Below are positions 6,456 through 14,259 of a stretch of DNA of 18,548 nucleotides, piece after piece (position 1 is the first letter of the stretch; each line of letters starts with the position of its first letter). The notes beneath the pieces are model-generated. The model searched no databases and was not told where the DNA came from. It worked only from the letters and a program-made list of their open reading frames with translations. The position numbers and the translations under genes are program-made. The stretch is from Clostridium sp. UBA6758. GTDB lineage: Bacteria > Bacillota > Clostridia > Clostridiales > Clostridiaceae. The stretch lies in assembly GCA_002453475.1 (NCBI GenBank), contig DKGY01000088.1:1-18548 (forward strand), read 5' to 3'.

Positions 6456-6464
6456 ATTATAACA
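6456..6464 (-). promoter_or_regulatory. Possible extended -10 promoter of the response regulator
   Basis: Minus-strand TGTTATAAT (TG at 6463-6464, TATAAT at 6456-6461) fits an extended -10. No good -35 is seen. The predicted start would be right at the GAGGTG ribosome site, giving a leader of only about ten bases, so this is uncertain. Confidence 0.35.
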
Positions 6465-6492
6465 AAAGTGACAGATTGTATAAATCTGCCAC
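6464..6492 (-). terminator. Terminator between ABC permease and response regulator
   Basis: Bases 6468-6477 pair with 6483-6492 at nine of ten positions around a five-base loop, followed on the minus strand by TTTTGTT. It begins seven bases after the permease stop and separates exporter from two-component genes. The weak T-tract suggests partial read-through. Confidence 0.7.
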
Positions 6493-6498
6493 CTAAGA

Positions 6499-9030
6499 TT
6501 AATTTTCAGTTTCTCTTATACGTTCAGTCACACTTTTTTTTGAAGATGTTTTAAATACGACGCTAGGTGTAATTAAACATACTGCAAATATAAATACTAC
6601 TAAGATTAATAACGAAACTGTTGGAAATACAAACTCTGCATAATCTGCAATCTGTTTTGTTAATTCTGCCATTCCATATATAATTCCCATTCCTAATGTG
6701 AAAATAAATAAAGTAGTTATACTTGCATAATATAGACCTTCAAAGGTAAGCATTTTTTTAATTTGTTTTTTAGTCATACCTATACTTTCCATTACTGCAA
6801 GTTCCTTTAATCTAACATTAACTCCTGTAATCATCACATTTATGAAATTTAAAATTCCAATTAATATAAGAATACAAGAAATTCCTCCCCCAAGTATCTT
6901 CATTACCATTGATGTATTATTAAACTCTTTTATTGTATCACTTTTAGATTCAAACCATAGTCCACGACTATTTGTTAATGTCTTTAATTGCTGTTTAATT
7001 TTAGCTTCATATATCTCATCAACATTTACTTGTAATAAATAATGAGCTGCATCTTTATCTAACTTTTCCATAGCTGAATTACTAATATAAATTGTTGGTG
7101 CACCCAATACTCCACCTAATCCATAAGGTAAGTTTCCATTAGTATAACTGATAAATTGCGCTTTATAGTTGGCAATAACTCCGGTGTCTTTATCTTTAAT
7201 ACTAAAATTTTCACCTTTTAATTCACTATAAAGTGACTTATTCTTTCCGTCATAAAATATTGGCTTAATTAAAGCCAAGTTTCCTTTCTTAAATTCTTCT
7301 ATATCTATTTTCTCTTCAGCCTCTTCATTATATCTCTCTATAAGGTCATCATCTATTCCAAGAATCCAACTAAAATATATACTTGGATCTTCTTTAACTT
7401 TATTCAAAAATACATTTAATCCTTCTTGTGACATACCTTCCTTTATACTTGCTTCTTCAATTAAAGGTAAAAAGAAGTTATCTGTCATATCTAGCTCCGC
7501 TAAGCTTACTTTTGTAACAGCAACATTTTTAACTCCTTGCATACTTCTAATATTATCAACTAAAGGTTTATCTAATTTCTCCTTATCAGTATTAATATTT
7601 TGAACTTCAAAATCATTTTTCTTATATCTATTTATAAAATTATCTACACCAAGGCTATCTAGGAAAGTGTTTACGCTAAGAAATGTCATAATACCCATAA
7701 ATAATGAAAGAAATACAACTATTGCACGCTTTTTATCACGAAACACATTATACCAAGCCATCTTATAAAGCTTTCCTCCATTAGTTGACTTTCTATTTTT
7801 CTTTTGTTTCTTTATTTTTGCTCCTGAATATCTTAACGCTTCTGTTGGTGAGATACTACTAGCAACTTTAGCTGGCTTATTACAACTTAATATTACTGTT
7901 AATAATGCAAATAGCGCTGCTCCAACAAAAATCATGGGGTTAAAGGATATATCAGATGGCATTGCACTTCCATTGTATCCTCCATCCTTAAAAGTACCCA
8001 TAGTTATTGGTACAATTATAAAAGAAAATATAACCGCTAGTACTAATCCTATAGGAATACCTACTGTAGCTAGCCTTAAAACTTGGCCTTTAACTATCTT
8101 CTTTATTTGTCGTGGTGATGTCCCTATAGTTTTTATAAGTCCATAAAAATTAATATCCTTAGTAACTGATATATACATAACATTATAAATAAGTAAGTAT
8201 CCACTAAGTACTATGAATAAAGAAATAATTACTATTATAATTATAGTTACAATTGCAGTACTTGATGACTCTTCAGTTACATCATAGCTATATTGAAATT
8301 CTTGCCCTGTTTTACACCTGATCTCTGAATCTAATATATCTGGTGCATTATCTTTTTCCCTATTATTTAAAGTCATAAATACAGTTCCATTTTTCTCCAA
8401 TGTTAGATTCTTACTATTTATAAATTCTTCAGAAACCATTAAATATCCTGTATCTTGAACAATATCATAGTTAGTATAATAACCGCTTAAAATAAATTCA
8501 GATTCTTTTACCTCTCCCTTTATTGTATAAGAAATCTTTATTTTATCCCCTATTTTAGCATCTTTTAATCCCAAAAACTCTAGTGATTTCCTAGATGCCA
8601 TAACTTGATTTTCTTTAGCAGGATAATCTCCTTCAATATCACTTATACAAGGTGTTATTTGATTTTCCCAATCTATCCTGTCATGATATTCTATGTTTAT
8701 TTTTGTTTTATTCTTATCTAAAGAATCTGCCTTAACTCTACCTACATTAATTTGATATCCTACACTTTTGAAAATATCTAGTTTTTTTAATTTCTCATAC
8801 TGTCCATTAGTTGCTTCTTCTAAGGTTGTATTGGCCGTTGTACCTTGTATACGCAAATTCATCACCATATAGTTTTTTGCAAAACTAATTCCTATACTAA
8901 ATACAGTTGAAATCATAAAGGTAGTTAAAATTATAGCTACAATAGCAAATATATTCCTTGTTTTATTAGCTCTAATGGATCTCTTAATTATTCTCTTAAC
9001 TACTTCCTTATTATTATTTTCAAACATCAT
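6499..9030 (-). CDS. ABC transporter permease with two FtsX-type halves
   Basis: 843-residue permease of the MacB/FtsX superfamily. About eight membrane helices in two halves: helix near 30-55, a first external region of about 200 residues, three helices (about 258-388), then a second helix (435-460), a second external region of about 250 residues, and three C-terminal helices. The motifs NVMYISVTKDINFYGLIKTIG and NVMITGVNVRLKELAVMESIGM are the two paired FtsX signatures. This layout differs from BceB, which has ten helices and one external domain. ATG at 9030 is chosen because GAGGTG (9037-9042) is six bases away; the GTG at 9039 lies in that site. It overlaps the ATPase gene by 11 bases. 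Probable export or removal of an amphipathic substrate such as an antimicrobial peptide (inference). Confidence 0.9.
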   Translation of the reverse strand: MMFENNNKEVVKRIIKRSIRANKTRNIFAIVAIILTTFMISTVFSIGISFAKNYMVMNLRIQGTTANTTLEEATNGQYEKLKKLDIFKSVGYQINVGRVKADSLDKNKTKINIEYHDRIDWENQITPCISDIEGDYPAKENQVMASRKSLEFLGLKDAKIGDKIKISYTIKGEVKESEFILSGYYTNYDIVQDTGYLMVSEEFINSKNLTLEKNGTVFMTLNNREKDNAPDILDSEIRCKTGQEFQYSYDVTEESSSTAIVTIIIIVIISLFIVLSGYLLIYNVMYISVTKDINFYGLIKTIGTSPRQIKKIVKGQVLRLATVGIPIGLVLAVIFSFIIVPITMGTFKDGGYNGSAMPSDISFNPMIFVGAALFALLTVILSCNKPAKVASSISPTEALRYSGAKIKKQKKNRKSTNGGKLYKMAWYNVFRDKKRAIVVFLSLFMGIMTFLSVNTFLDSLGVDNFINRYKKNDFEVQNINTDKEKLDKPLVDNIRSMQGVKNVAVTKVSLAELDMTDNFFLPLIEEASIKEGMSQEGLNVFLNKVKEDPSIYFSWILGIDDDLIERYNEEAEEKIDIEEFKKGNLALIKPIFYDGKNKSLYSELKGENFSIKDKDTGVIANYKAQFISYTNGNLPYGLGGVLGAPTIYISNSAMEKLDKDAAHYLLQVNVDEIYEAKIKQQLKTLTNSRGLWFESKSDTIKEFNNTSMVMKILGGGISCILILIGILNFINVMITGVNVRLKELAVMESIGMTKKQIKKMLTFEGLYYASITTLFIFTLGMGIIYGMAELTKQIADYAEFVFPTVSLLILVVFIFAVCLITPSVVFKTSSKKSVTERIRETEN

Positions 9031-9706
9031 AATTATCACCTCTCACTGCAACCCTACCATCTTCTATTCTAATAATTCTGTCAGCAAGCTGTGCAATTTC
9101 TTCATTATGGGTAATCATAACCATAGTTTGATTAAATTTATTGCTAGTCATCTTTAAAAGTCCAATAACATCCATACTTGTTTTACTATCAAGATTTCCT
9201 GTTGGCTCGTCCGCTAATATTATTGCAGGCTTTGTTGCTAATGCCCTTGCAATTGCAACTCTCTGCTGCTGTCCTCCAGATAAGTTATTAGGCATATTAG
9301 TAAGTTTTTCTTTTAAACTCAACGTGTCAATAATTGAGTCTACATATTCCTTATCAATCTTAACACCATCTAACTCTATAGGGAGAACTATATTTTCATA
9401 AACATTTAAAATTGGAACTAGATTATAGTTTTGAAATATAAATCCTATATTTCTTCTCCTGAAAATTGTAAGTTCTTCATCCTTCATATCACTTAATTTC
9501 TTTTCTAATATATAAACATCACCACTAGTAGGTCTATCTAGTCCTCCTAGCATATTAAGCAACGTAGACTTACCACTACCCGATGTGCCTATTATCGCTA
9601 TGAATTCACCTTCATTTATATCTATACTTACATCGTCTAAGGCATTAACTACATTAGGTTCTTCCCCATAAATTTTAATTAGCTTATATGTCTTTAATAT
9701 ACTCAT
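9020..9706 (-). CDS. ABC transporter ATPase (MacB/LolD type)
   Basis: 228-residue ATPase energising the FtsX-type permease that overlaps its 3' end. Walker A GTSGSGKST (40-48), Q-loop in FIFQNYNLVP, signature LSGGQQQR (142-149), Walker B IILADE (162-167), and switch His200 in MITHN. Length and the LDRPTSGDVYI segment are typical for this family of peptide, lipoprotein and macrolide exporters. ATG at 9706 with GGAGTGAT upstream. First gene of the exporter operon. Confidence 0.96.
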   Translation of the reverse strand: MSILKTYKLIKIYGEEPNVVNALDDVSIDINEGEFIAIIGTSGSGKSTLLNMLGGLDRPTSGDVYILEKKLSDMKDEELTIFRRRNIGFIFQNYNLVPILNVYENIVLPIELDGVKIDKEYVDSIIDTLSLKEKLTNMPNNLSGGQQQRVAIARALATKPAIILADEPTGNLDSKTSMDVIGLLKMTSNKFNQTMVMITHNEEIAQLADRIIRIEDGRVAVRGDNYDV

Positions 9707-9746
9707 TCTAAATCACTCCACAATAATTATTTGCTATATCTTGTAT

Positions 9747-9778
9747 ATTATCATCAACGTCTTACAATCTTCTGACAA
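9747..9778 (-). promoter_or_regulatory. Candidate response-regulator boxes and -10 of the ABC operon
   Basis: On the minus strand TTGTCAGA (9771-9778) recurs as TTGTAAGA (9760-9767), 11 bases on, and more weakly as TTGATG (9752-9757). Tandem direct repeats at about one helical turn are how OmpR-type regulators bind. GATAAT (9747-9752) directly follows and is a fair -10; there is no good -35, as in activated promoters. The link to the regulator at 5764-6438 is inference. Confidence 0.5.
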
Positions 9779-9860
9779 AATAATAATATTATTTACTCGT
9801 ATAGATATATATATATTTGTATACACTAATTAAAACTTAAACTAAAAAGGAGTGTATAAA

Positions 9861-10514
9861 ATGAAAAATTTTTTTAAAACTTCATTATTTGTCTTATTTT
9901 TATCCATTATATTCTTATTTCCTACTCAGAGTGAAGCTACAGAATATATATCCTTAAAAGACAAATTATATACAAAATCCATGGCTGACTTACAAATGGC
10001 AGAAAGAAGACTTTGGATGGATCATGTAGCATGGACTAGAAGTTTTCTTATAAGTGATTTAGCTTCTCTAGAAGATAGAGATGATGTATTGGAAAGACTT
10101 CTTAAAAATCAAGATGATATTGGTAATTCAATTAAGCCTTATTACGGTGAAGAAGCTGGAAATCAGCTTGCATCATTATTAAGAGAACATATAACAATTG
10201 CTGGTCAAGTTGTTAATGCAGCTAAAAGTGGATCCAAAGAGGATTTTGAAAAGTATAATAAGTTATGGTACGAAAATGCAGATAAAATAGCTGATTTTTT
10301 AAGCAGCGCTAATCCTAACTATTCAAATAAGACTCTAAAAGATATGTTGCATAAACATCTACAACTACTTACAGATGAAGTTGTTGCAAGAGTAAATAAG
10401 GATTGGAAAGCAGATATTAAAGCATATGATCAAGGTGTAGATCATATCATTAAGCTGGCTGATACACTTTCAGATGGCATAATCAAGCAATTTCCAGAGA
10501 AGTTCAAACAATAA
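9861..10514 (+). CDS. Secreted helical protein with conserved histidines (family often labelled acetylglutamate kinase)
   Basis: 217-residue exported protein. Signal peptide about 1-26 (basic KNFFK, hydrophobic core, then SEA before TEY). The mature part is all-helical, with histidines at equivalent helical contexts: His55 in WMDHVAWTR, His110 in LLREHITIA, His164/166 in LHKHLQLL and His195 in VDHIIKLAD. From memory, close relatives in Bacillus and clostridia share WxxHxxWTR, IGNxIKPYYG and FLSSANPN, and are often called acetylglutamate kinase; there is no amino-acid-kinase motif here, so that name looks wrong. Metal or haem binding is possible but unproven. ATG at 9861 follows AAGGAGT; the GTG at 9852 is inside that site. 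Divergent from the ABC operon and 80 bases ahead of the prenyltransferase gene. Confidence 0.85.
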   Translation: MKNFFKTSLFVLFLSIIFLFPTQSEATEYISLKDKLYTKSMADLQMAERRLWMDHVAWTRSFLISDLASLEDRDDVLERLLKNQDDIGNSIKPYYGEEAGNQLASLLREHITIAGQVVNAAKSGSKEDFEKYNKLWYENADKIADFLSSANPNYSNKTLKDMLHKHLQLLTDEVVARVNKDWKADIKAYDQGVDHIIKLADTLSDGIIKQFPEKFKQ

Positions 10515-10550
10515 TTATATAAAATGAAAATTCATGTTTATTTTATGTTT

Positions 10551-10574
10551 TTATGGAAACCATAACATTATAAT
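10551..10574 (+). promoter_or_regulatory. Possible -10 and inverted repeat before the prenyltransferase gene
   Basis: TTATGG-AAA-CCATAA (10551-10565) is a perfect 6-bp inverted repeat and TATAAT lies at 10569-10574, 20 bases before the ATG. No convincing -35 is present. It could be a weak regulated promoter or simply a small stem between two co-transcribed genes. Confidence 0.35.
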
Positions 10575-10594
10575 TAAAATTTTATGGAGGTCAT

Positions 10595-11236
10595 ATGAGA
10601 GTACCAAATCATATTGGAATAATTCCTGATGGCAACAGACGCTGGGCTTTATCAAATAACCTAACCAAGGATAGAGGATATAAACATGGCATAAATCCTG
10701 GTCTTGAAGTATTTAAACTTTGCCAAAAAGAAAATATAAAAGAATTAACATTCTACGGTTTTACTATAGATAACACAAAACGTCCCTCTGATCAAAAGCT
10801 TGCTTTTATACAAGCTTGCATTGATTCTGTAATGCTTTTAACAAAAGAGGATTGTGAAATATTAGTTATTGGGAATACTGAATCAAGTGCTTTTCCCAAA
10901 GCTTTAATTCCCTTTACAACTAGAAAAAAATTTGGTAATGGTGGTATTAAGGTAAACTTCCTAATCCATTATGGATGGGAGTGGGACTTAAATCTATTGA
11001 AAAAATCCAATTCCTCTAATAAACATATTCTACCTTTCATACATTCAGAGGATATTTCTAGAATTGATCTAATCATAAGATGGGGAGGTCGAAGAAGGCT
11101 TAGTGGTTTTTTACCAATTCAGTCTGTATACTCTGATTTTTACGTAATAGACACCTATTGGCCTGATTTCACTTCTACAGAATTCTATAATGCTTTAAAC
11201 TGGTATAATGAACAAGATGTTACCCTTGGTGGTTAA
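10595..11236 (+). CDS. Divergent short cis-prenyltransferase (UppS-like)
   Basis: 213-residue member of the undecaprenyl diphosphate synthase family. The hallmark PDGNRRWA with catalytic Asp12 is intact, and LTFYGFTIDNTKRP, DLIIRWGGRRRLSGF and YSDFYVIDTYWPDF correspond to the canonical YxFSTENWxRP, DLxIRTGGExRxSNF and YxELYFxxxxWPDF. Several key positions are changed: the metal-binding Glu of RTGGE is Arg166, Asn of SNF is Gly171, and NYGGR is HYGWE (125-129). The protein is also about 30-40 residues shorter than housekeeping UppS. It is therefore probably not the main UPP synthase, and chain length or even activity is open. GGAGG lies at 10586-10590. Its place between two envelope-stress modules hints at a lipid-cycle role (inference). 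Confidence 0.87.
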   Translation: MRVPNHIGIIPDGNRRWALSNNLTKDRGYKHGINPGLEVFKLCQKENIKELTFYGFTIDNTKRPSDQKLAFIQACIDSVMLLTKEDCEILVIGNTESSAFPKALIPFTTRKKFGNGGIKVNFLIHYGWEWDLNLLKKSNSSNKHILPFIHSEDISRIDLIIRWGGRRRLSGFLPIQSVYSDFYVIDTYWPDFTSTEFYNALNWYNEQDVTLGG

Positions 11237-11250
11237 AATAAGCTCAGTAA

Positions 11251-11289
11251 AAAAAGATATTTAAAGTGAATCACTTTAAATATCTTTTT
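11251..11289. terminator. Perfect 19-bp bidirectional terminator
   Basis: Bases 11251-11269 pair without mismatch with 11271-11289. Arms start with AAAAA and end with TTTTT, so each strand shows stem plus T-run. It lies between convergent genes, the prenyltransferase (plus) and the BceB-like permease (minus), and should end both transcripts. Confidence 0.9.
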
Positions 11290-11372
11290 AATCTATTCAA
11301 AAACTTTACTTCTACTATATAAAACTAACACTCTCTATTAATAAATAAACTGAAAGTTATAAGCAGAATATT

Positions 11373-13283
11373 TTATACCCTGACTATCTTTTTAAATGTC
11401 TTCATTGAGATAATTGCACTAACTCCAAATATAAGTATACTTACTAATACACTTATATTATAAGTACTATTTAAATCTAGAGATAGAAATTTCCCTAGAG
11501 TTCTAATAGCAAAGTAACTATGAATTAAGCCTACTACTACTGGTATTACATAAAATAATGCAACCTCTTTATTTATAGATTTTCTTAACTCTTTATTAGA
11601 TGCTCCAATGTTCAATAATATTTTATACTTACTTTTATCTTCCTTTGCATCACTGTATATCTTAATATAAATTATACTAGCTTCTGCTAAAATAAATACT
11701 AAAAATAAGAATGCTCCTATTGCATAAATACCTTTCATCCATTCAATTCTCTTACTTTCATATATTCCTAGTGTGGCATGAGTTGTTTCTATATCAATAT
11801 ATTTACTTATTTCATTTATGATAGATTCTAATTTTTCCATATTAAGAAGCTCTTCTTCATTATTTATCTTAATGCCATAGAAATTAACTAATTCACTCTT
11901 AGCTTTTATTTTCTCATAATTTTCATCATTTACAACAACAGTTATATAATTTAACTCTGATCCAAAGGTACGTAGCCTAATACTACTTTCACTTACTTTA
12001 AACTCCATGTCATTTACAGTTATGCTATCATGGCTACGGAGACTAGCTATTGTTCCTGGTCTCTGGATGAAAATTGCTTGATCATCCTTAACCATATCTT
12101 CATTTATTTTGCTTAGGCTATCTTCATTCCCATTTATCTTTAAAATATCAATTAATTTATTATAAGATAATACTATATAATCATCATTATTATAATTTGG
12201 TACATCTTTAAATGTACTTTTAGCCTTTAAAACCTGAGTGCTTAATTCATATTTTTCTTCTCCAATACTAGATAAAACTTTCTTAATATCTTCTTTATTG
12301 TTTATTTCATTTAATGAAGAGAAAGATATTGAATATAATCTATTATTAGCATCTGATTCATCATATGATGCCTTCATTGCAACTGACGTACCTAATACTG
12401 TTACTGTACATGCTGTAAGAATTGCTATAGTTGCATATGTTGTATAATTTTTTCTTAATCTATAAGCTAAATTATTAATAGTTATTATGTTTTCCCCATT
12501 GTATAAAATAGATTTTCTTTTAATAAAGAAATTAAATACTACTGGTAGCACAGTTCCAAACAATCCGTAAGTACCTGCACAAACTAAAAGTAATGCAGTA
12601 AATGCATTCATTTTATCTTTAAGTATTAGATAATATGCAATTATAACTAAGACTAGTGATATAAATGAAATTATATATATCTTCCAATTTATCTTAGGCA
12701 TTTTTTCTGTTTTCTTACTATCATTTAAAAGGTCTATCACATTACTTCTAATAATACTTATAAATCCTTTTAAACTCATAAATAGAAATATTCCAAGAAA
12801 TATTAAAACCGTATATATTATCGAATTTACTGTTACATTAAAATTAACGTTTATATCAAATTCAGCTATCTTAAATACTATCATTTGAAAAAATTTAGAT
12901 AATGCAACACCTATTCCTGTACCTAGTAAACATGAACTTAATCCTATAAGCATAATTTCGATAAAATAGATTCTACCTATTGTATTAGAGTCTAACCCCA
13001 TAAAAGTATAAATACCAATCTCTTTTTTTCTATTTCTCAAAAATACATTTGATGAATACCATATAAAGAAAAACATAAATATTATAAGTATCGACGTTAA
13101 CATCTGTATTACAAGTTTTGCATACTCTTCATTTAAATCACCCAAATACTTCAAAGCATTTCCATCCATCAGTATCATAAAGTTACTTAGGATAACTACT
13201 GAAAATACCATTGAAATAAAGAACATAGTATACACTTTTATGTTGTTTTTAAAATTATTATAGGCTATCTGGAAAACACTCAT
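11373..13283 (-). CDS. BceB-like ABC transporter permease
   Basis: 636-residue permease with the BceB layout: ten membrane helices and one large external domain of about 210 residues (about 303-515) between helices 7 and 8. The cytoplasmic SSNVFLRNRKKEIGIYTFMGL segment (77-97) and the closing FtsX-like helices near 518-540, 573-592 and 608-627 fit this family. BceB-type permeases free or sense peptide antibiotics bound to lipid-cycle intermediates and pass the signal to their kinase. The ATG overlaps the ATPase stop by one base (TAATG) and GGAGGTG lies upstream, so the two are translationally coupled. Substrate cannot be told from sequence. Last gene of the module, ending at the shared terminator at 11251-11289. 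Confidence 0.93.
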   Translation of the reverse strand: MSVFQIAYNNFKNNIKVYTMFFISMVFSVVILSNFMILMDGNALKYLGDLNEEYAKLVIQMLTSILIIFMFFFIWYSSNVFLRNRKKEIGIYTFMGLDSNTIGRIYFIEIMLIGLSSCLLGTGIGVALSKFFQMIVFKIAEFDINVNFNVTVNSIIYTVLIFLGIFLFMSLKGFISIIRSNVIDLLNDSKKTEKMPKINWKIYIISFISLVLVIIAYYLILKDKMNAFTALLLVCAGTYGLFGTVLPVVFNFFIKRKSILYNGENIITINNLAYRLRKNYTTYATIAILTACTVTVLGTSVAMKASYDESDANNRLYSISFSSLNEINNKEDIKKVLSSIGEEKYELSTQVLKAKSTFKDVPNYNNDDYIVLSYNKLIDILKINGNEDSLSKINEDMVKDDQAIFIQRPGTIASLRSHDSITVNDMEFKVSESSIRLRTFGSELNYITVVVNDENYEKIKAKSELVNFYGIKINNEEELLNMEKLESIINEISKYIDIETTHATLGIYESKRIEWMKGIYAIGAFLFLVFILAEASIIYIKIYSDAKEDKSKYKILLNIGASNKELRKSINKEVALFYVIPVVVGLIHSYFAIRTLGKFLSLDLNSTYNISVLVSILIFGVSAIISMKTFKKIVRV

Positions 13284-14035
13284 TACTTTGCACCTCCTAA
13301 AGATGCTAATAAATCTATTATCCTTCCATAAAACTCTTTTCTATCAGTTCCCTTATTAAGTTGACACTTTATTTCTCCATCACTTAATATATAAACTCTG
13401 TCTGAATAGCTGGCACTTAGTGCATCATGAGTAACCATTATAATAGTTGCCTTCTCTTCCTTGTTTACCCTATTCAAACATTCTAGTAAATCTGAAGATG
13501 ACTTTGAATCTAAAGCTCCTGTTGGCTCATCTGCAAATATAACCTTAGGATTTGTTATTAAGGCTCTAGTGGCAGCCCCTCTTTGCTTTTGTCCACCTGA
13601 TAACTCATAGGGATATTTTTTCAAATGGTCTTTAAGACCAAATAAGTCTGCAATTTTTATAACTCTGTCCTCTATGTCCTTACTTTTTTTCTTACCTAAT
13701 GCAAGAGGTAATGCTATATTATCCATTAAGTTCATATTATCTAAAAGGTTATAGTCTTGAAATATAAATCCTATATTATCTCTTCTGAGTTTAGATAGCT
13801 CTTTATTTTTAACTTTAGTTATATCTACTCCATCTAGTATTATTTCACCTTTAGTTGGTTTATCTAATGTAGATATCAGATTTAATAAAGTACTTTTTCC
13901 AGATCCTGAAGGACCCATTATAGAAATAAAATCTCCTTCATTAACTGTAAGAGAAACTTTATTTAAAACTTTATTCCTAAAACCTTTAATTCCATACTCT
14001 TTATCAACATCATTTAATTTTAATATTTCTTTCAC
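13283..14035 (-). CDS. BceA-like ABC transporter ATPase
   Basis: 250-residue ATPase partner of the BceB-like permease. Walker A GPSGSGKST (41-49), Q-loop in FIFQDYNLLDNMNL, signature LSGGQKQRGAA (145-155), Walker B VIFADE (165-170), and switch His203 in MVTHD. I chose the GTG at 14035 because GGAGG (14043-14047) is seven bases upstream and the protein then begins MKEILKLNDVDKEYG, as BceA proteins do. The ATG at 14080 would add 15 atypical residues and has only a poor ribosome site. Separated from the kinase gene by 224 bases with a possible regulator site, so it probably has its own inducible promoter. Confidence 0.94.
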   Translation of the reverse strand: MKEILKLNDVDKEYGIKGFRNKVLNKVSLTVNEGDFISIMGPSGSGKSTLLNLISTLDKPTKGEIILDGVDITKVKNKELSKLRRDNIGFIFQDYNLLDNMNLMDNIALPLALGKKKSKDIEDRVIKIADLFGLKDHLKKYPYELSGGQKQRGAATRALITNPKVIFADEPTGALDSKSSSDLLECLNRVNKEEKATIIMVTHDALSASYSDRVYILSDGEIKCQLNKGTDRKEFYGRIIDLLASLGGAK

Positions 14036-14155
14036 TTTTTTTCCTCCAATATAATCACACTTAATTTTTATTAGATTCATACCTAACCCTAATTTAATTC
14101 TAATAGTTTTTATATTGGTTTTCCCTCTCTTAAAGTTACTTTTAAAGCTCTAACA

Positions 14156-14169
14156 TTACATTTTAGTAA
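14156..14169 (-). promoter_or_regulatory. Candidate BceR-type binding site upstream of the ABC genes
   Basis: Minus strand TTACT-AAAA-TGTAA (plus strand TTACA-TTTT-AGTAA). The published BceR-type consensus I recall is TnACA-N4-TGTAA, so this fits in spacing and all but one base. A possible -10 (TATAAA) lies further downstream near 14110. Position between kinase and transporter genes is where Bce-type target promoters usually are. Confidence 0.45.
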
Positions 14170-14259
14170 CATTGAAGTTTAATCATAACATTTTTTCATA
14201 AATAATTAATCTTGTAACTAGCACATCATCTATCTACCTTTACATAGGTACATCTTTAA

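Noticed and set aside
9861..10514. Acetylglutamate kinase
   Set aside because: The protein has a signal peptide and an all-helical body and lacks amino-acid-kinase glycine motifs; the name appears to be a propagated error.
10595..11236. Housekeeping uppS
   Set aside because: Key metal-binding and substrate residues are changed and the gene lies away from the usual frr-cdsA context, so I did not give the symbol.
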